Shown here in pieces: positions 5,679 to 6,774 of a DNA stretch of 6,774 nt. The notes beneath the pieces are model-generated. The model searched no databases and was not told the origin of the DNA. It saw only the letters and a program-made list of their open reading frames with translations. The stretch comes from a bacterium. Lineage in GTDB: Bacteria; Planctomycetota; UBA1135; UBA2386. Positions within the stretch are counted from its first letter, which is position 1. Each line of letters opens with the position of its first letter. The stretch covers positions 1 to 6,774 of the forward strand of contig DRKG01000361.1 in NCBI GenBank assembly GCA_011051855.1, written 5' to 3'. The translations under genes were made by a program, and so were the position numbers.

Positions 5679-6423
5679 GCGGCAACGGCCGCGGACGCCC
5701 GTTCGGGCGCGGCCGCACCCGGGCCAACAGCCCGGCGAGCCAGTCGCCGGCGAGTCGACACGACTCGGCCAGTGGGCGGCCGTTCGCGAGGTGGCACGAG
5801 ATCGCGGCCGCCAGAGCGCAGCCGGTGCCGCGCACCTCGCCGCAGGCAAGACGCGGGCGCGCGAAGCGCTGCGGCGGTTCTCCCGCGAGCCAGAGCTCGT
5901 CGACGACCTCGTCGCCGTCGACGTGCCCGCCCTTCCGCAGCACGGCGCCGACCCCCGTAGCCAGCAGGTTCGCGGCGTCCCCGGCAGCCAGCGCCGCCAG
6001 CTCGGGCGCGTTCGGGGTCACCAGCGTCGCCAGCGGCAGCAGCCGTTCGCGATAGGCGCGCGCCAGTTCGGTAGGGGGCGCAAAGCCGCCCGCCGTGGCC
6101 GACAACACCGGATCGACGACCACCGCGGCGTGCTCCGCGAGGTCGCGCAGCACGGTCGCCAATGCTGCGACACCGGCGACGCAGCCGACGAAGCCGACCT
6201 TGATCGCGCCGACCGCACCATCGGCGAGCACCGCCTCGAGCTGCGCCTGCCACAGCCGTTCGTCGACCGCGCGCGCACAGCGGAAGCCCTGCTGGTTCTG
6301 CACCGTGTTCGCGAGCGCGATCGGCAACGGTTCGCCGGCGTGCATCGCGACCACCGCGGCATCGAGGGTGAGCCCCGCGCCGCCGCTCGGATCGAGACCG
6401 CCGAACAGCAGCACGCGCGCCAT
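5665..6423 (-). CDS. thiD: Hydroxymethylpyrimidine/phosphomethylpyrimidine kinase (ThiD-like)
   Basis: The 252-aa ribokinase-fold product carries the ThiD signature blocks: GGLDPSGGAGL at 8-18, IKVGFVG at 74-80, VVVDPVLSAT at 101-110, TPNAPE at 136-141, RKGGH at 163-167, and RGTGCALAAAI at 198-208, the anion-hole motif with the conserved Cys202. ThiD phosphorylates HMP to HMP-P and then HMP-PP, the pyrimidine half of thiamine, in the cytoplasm. The substrate-side sequence is diverged: AGLTLDAA replaces the common AGIQADLK, TVQNQQG replaces T(A)QNT.G, and Phe78 stands where Met is usual. A related pyrimidine or pyridoxal-type substrate is therefore possible. Length is slightly below the usual 260-270. 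Its ATG overlaps the TGA of the upstream gene (TGATG), implying translational coupling. Other thiamine genes are not seen in the window. Confidence 0.88.
   Translation of the reverse strand: MARVLLFGGLDPSGGAGLTLDAAVVAMHAGEPLPIALANTVQNQQGFRCARAVDERLWQAQLEAVLADGAVGAIKVGFVGCVAGVAALATVLRDLAEHAAVVVDPVLSATAGGFAPPTELARAYRERLLPLATLVTPNAPELAALAAGDAANLLATGVGAVLRKGGHVDGDEVVDELWLAGEPPQRFARPRLACGEVRGTGCALAAAISCHLANGRPLAESCRLAGDWLAGLLARVRPRPNGRPRPLPLSRA
5686..5715. other. Strong GC hairpin just after the acyl-CoA synthetase stop
   Basis: CGGCCG (5686-5691) and CGCCCG (5696-5701) pair with CGGGCG (5704-5709) and CGGCCG (5710-5715), with a TT loop and a CGGA bulge at 5692-5695. It lies 7 bp past the plus-strand TGA and inside the 3' coding part of thiD. 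It could impede plus-strand transcription that would otherwise run antisense into thiD. There is no T-tract, so calling it a terminator would be speculative. Confidence 0.3.
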
Positions 6424-6774
6424 CAGAACACGTCGACCAGCGCGCCGAACACCTCGCGGCCGGCGACCCGAACCACCAACTGCTGCGGCCCGGTCGGCTG
6501 GTCGTCGGCGACGTGCACCGTCAACTCACGCGGAGTCGCGCGACCGATCGCCAGCGAACGGCCGCCGAGTGAAGCGTGCACGTCGTCCAACAGCGGCAGC
6601 AGGCACGGCAGCCGCAACCAACTGTCGCGGGCGGCCGAGGCCGGCGCGGCGAACACGACGCCACGACCGAGCACGGCGGCGAGCGTGGCATCCCGGTCGA
6701 TCGTGCTCAGCACCCCGTCCCCATCGACGTCGGCAAGCGGATCGGCCTGGCCGAGGCGGGCGGCGACGCGGCGC
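6423..6774 (-). CDS. Protein with EF-hand/dockerin-like calcium loop (partial, N-terminus outside window)
   Basis: The last 116 or so residues are visible; the frame is open through the right window edge, so the real start is elsewhere. Near the visible N-terminal end, DVDGDGVLSTID (6696-6731) fits the D-x-D-x-D-G-x-L-x-x-x-D calcium-binding loop of dockerin type I and EF-hand repeats. It is followed by the helix-like RDATLAAVLGRG. The remaining 80 residues form an alanine-, valine- and leucine-rich domain that I do not recognise; its end (TVHVADDQPTGPQQLVVRVAG, then REVFGALVDVF) alternates hydrophobic and polar residues as in beta strands. Dockerin-like loops usually occur in exported proteins, but the signal peptide would be outside the window. 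The stop overlaps the thiD start by one base, so the two genes are probably co-transcribed. Confidence 0.75.
   Translation of the reverse strand, partial: RRVAARLGQADPLADVDGDGVLSTIDRDATLAAVLGRGVVFAAPASAARDSWLRLPCLLPLLDDVHASLGGRSLAIGRATPRELTVHVADDQPTGPQQLVVRVAGREVFGALVDVF

Noticed and set aside
3708..5849. Very long minus-strand open frame (about 713 codons) opposite the acyl-CoA synthetase
   Set aside because: The opposite strand encodes an unmistakable AMP-binding enzyme. The antisense frame is open because of GC bias, is His/Arg/Val-rich and spans the convergent gene boundary.
3782..6055. Plus-strand open frame of about 757 codons over the synthetase and thiD
   Set aside because: It is extremely rich in Arg, Ala and Pro, runs through the stop region of the synthetase into antisense of thiD, and has no domain; it is a frame-shifted shadow.
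1..6774. Canonical parS palindrome for the ParB-like protein
   Set aside because: No TGTTTCACGTGAAACA-like site was found on reading the window; the only strong intergenic dyad near the gene (1799-1839) has a different sequence.

Overview
The window is very GC-rich (clearly above 60% by eye), with the strong third-position G/C bias of a high-GC Gram-negative-type bacterium. A secreted beta-lactamase-fold serine hydrolase, few recognisable Shine-Dalgarno sequences and a dockerin/EF-hand-like calcium loop would suit Planctomycetota or a similar lineage. That placement is inference; no phylogenetic marker is present. All features look chromosomal. I see no insertion sequence, integrase, phage gene or CRISPR array.

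Layout: (1) 1-596, minus strand: 5' part of a radical SAM enzyme gene, cut by the left window edge. (2) 711-1784, minus strand: secreted class C beta-lactamase-like serine hydrolase. (3) 1785-1929: divergent intergenic region with a near-perfect dyad, one arm of which recurs just upstream of the radical SAM gene. (4) 1930-2748 and 2762-3514, plus strand: a ParB/ParB-like protein and a PAPS-type sulfotransferase, 13 bp apart and probably co-transcribed. (5) 3507-3598: a very long hairpin that looks like a bidirectional terminator, shared with (6) a minus-strand tRNA-Gly(GCC) at 3603-3677 that has an encoded CCA. (7) 3864-5678, plus strand: long-chain acyl-CoA synthetase. (8) 5665-6423, minus strand: thiD-like pyrimidine kinase, whose end overlaps the end of the acyl-CoA synthetase gene by 14 nt. 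(9) 6423-6774, minus strand: 3' end of a gene encoding an EF-hand/dockerin-like loop, joined to thiD by a TGATG stop-start overlap.

Functionally this is a mixed neighbourhood: thiamine salvage/biosynthesis (ThiD), fatty-acid activation, an orphan ParB-like protein, a sulfotransferase, a radical SAM enzyme and an exported hydrolase. No single pathway unites them. The points most worth follow-up are the shared promoter-proximal element and its dyad, the ParB-like/sulfotransferase pairing, and the long symmetric terminator. I do not see convincing evidence of a complete new system.
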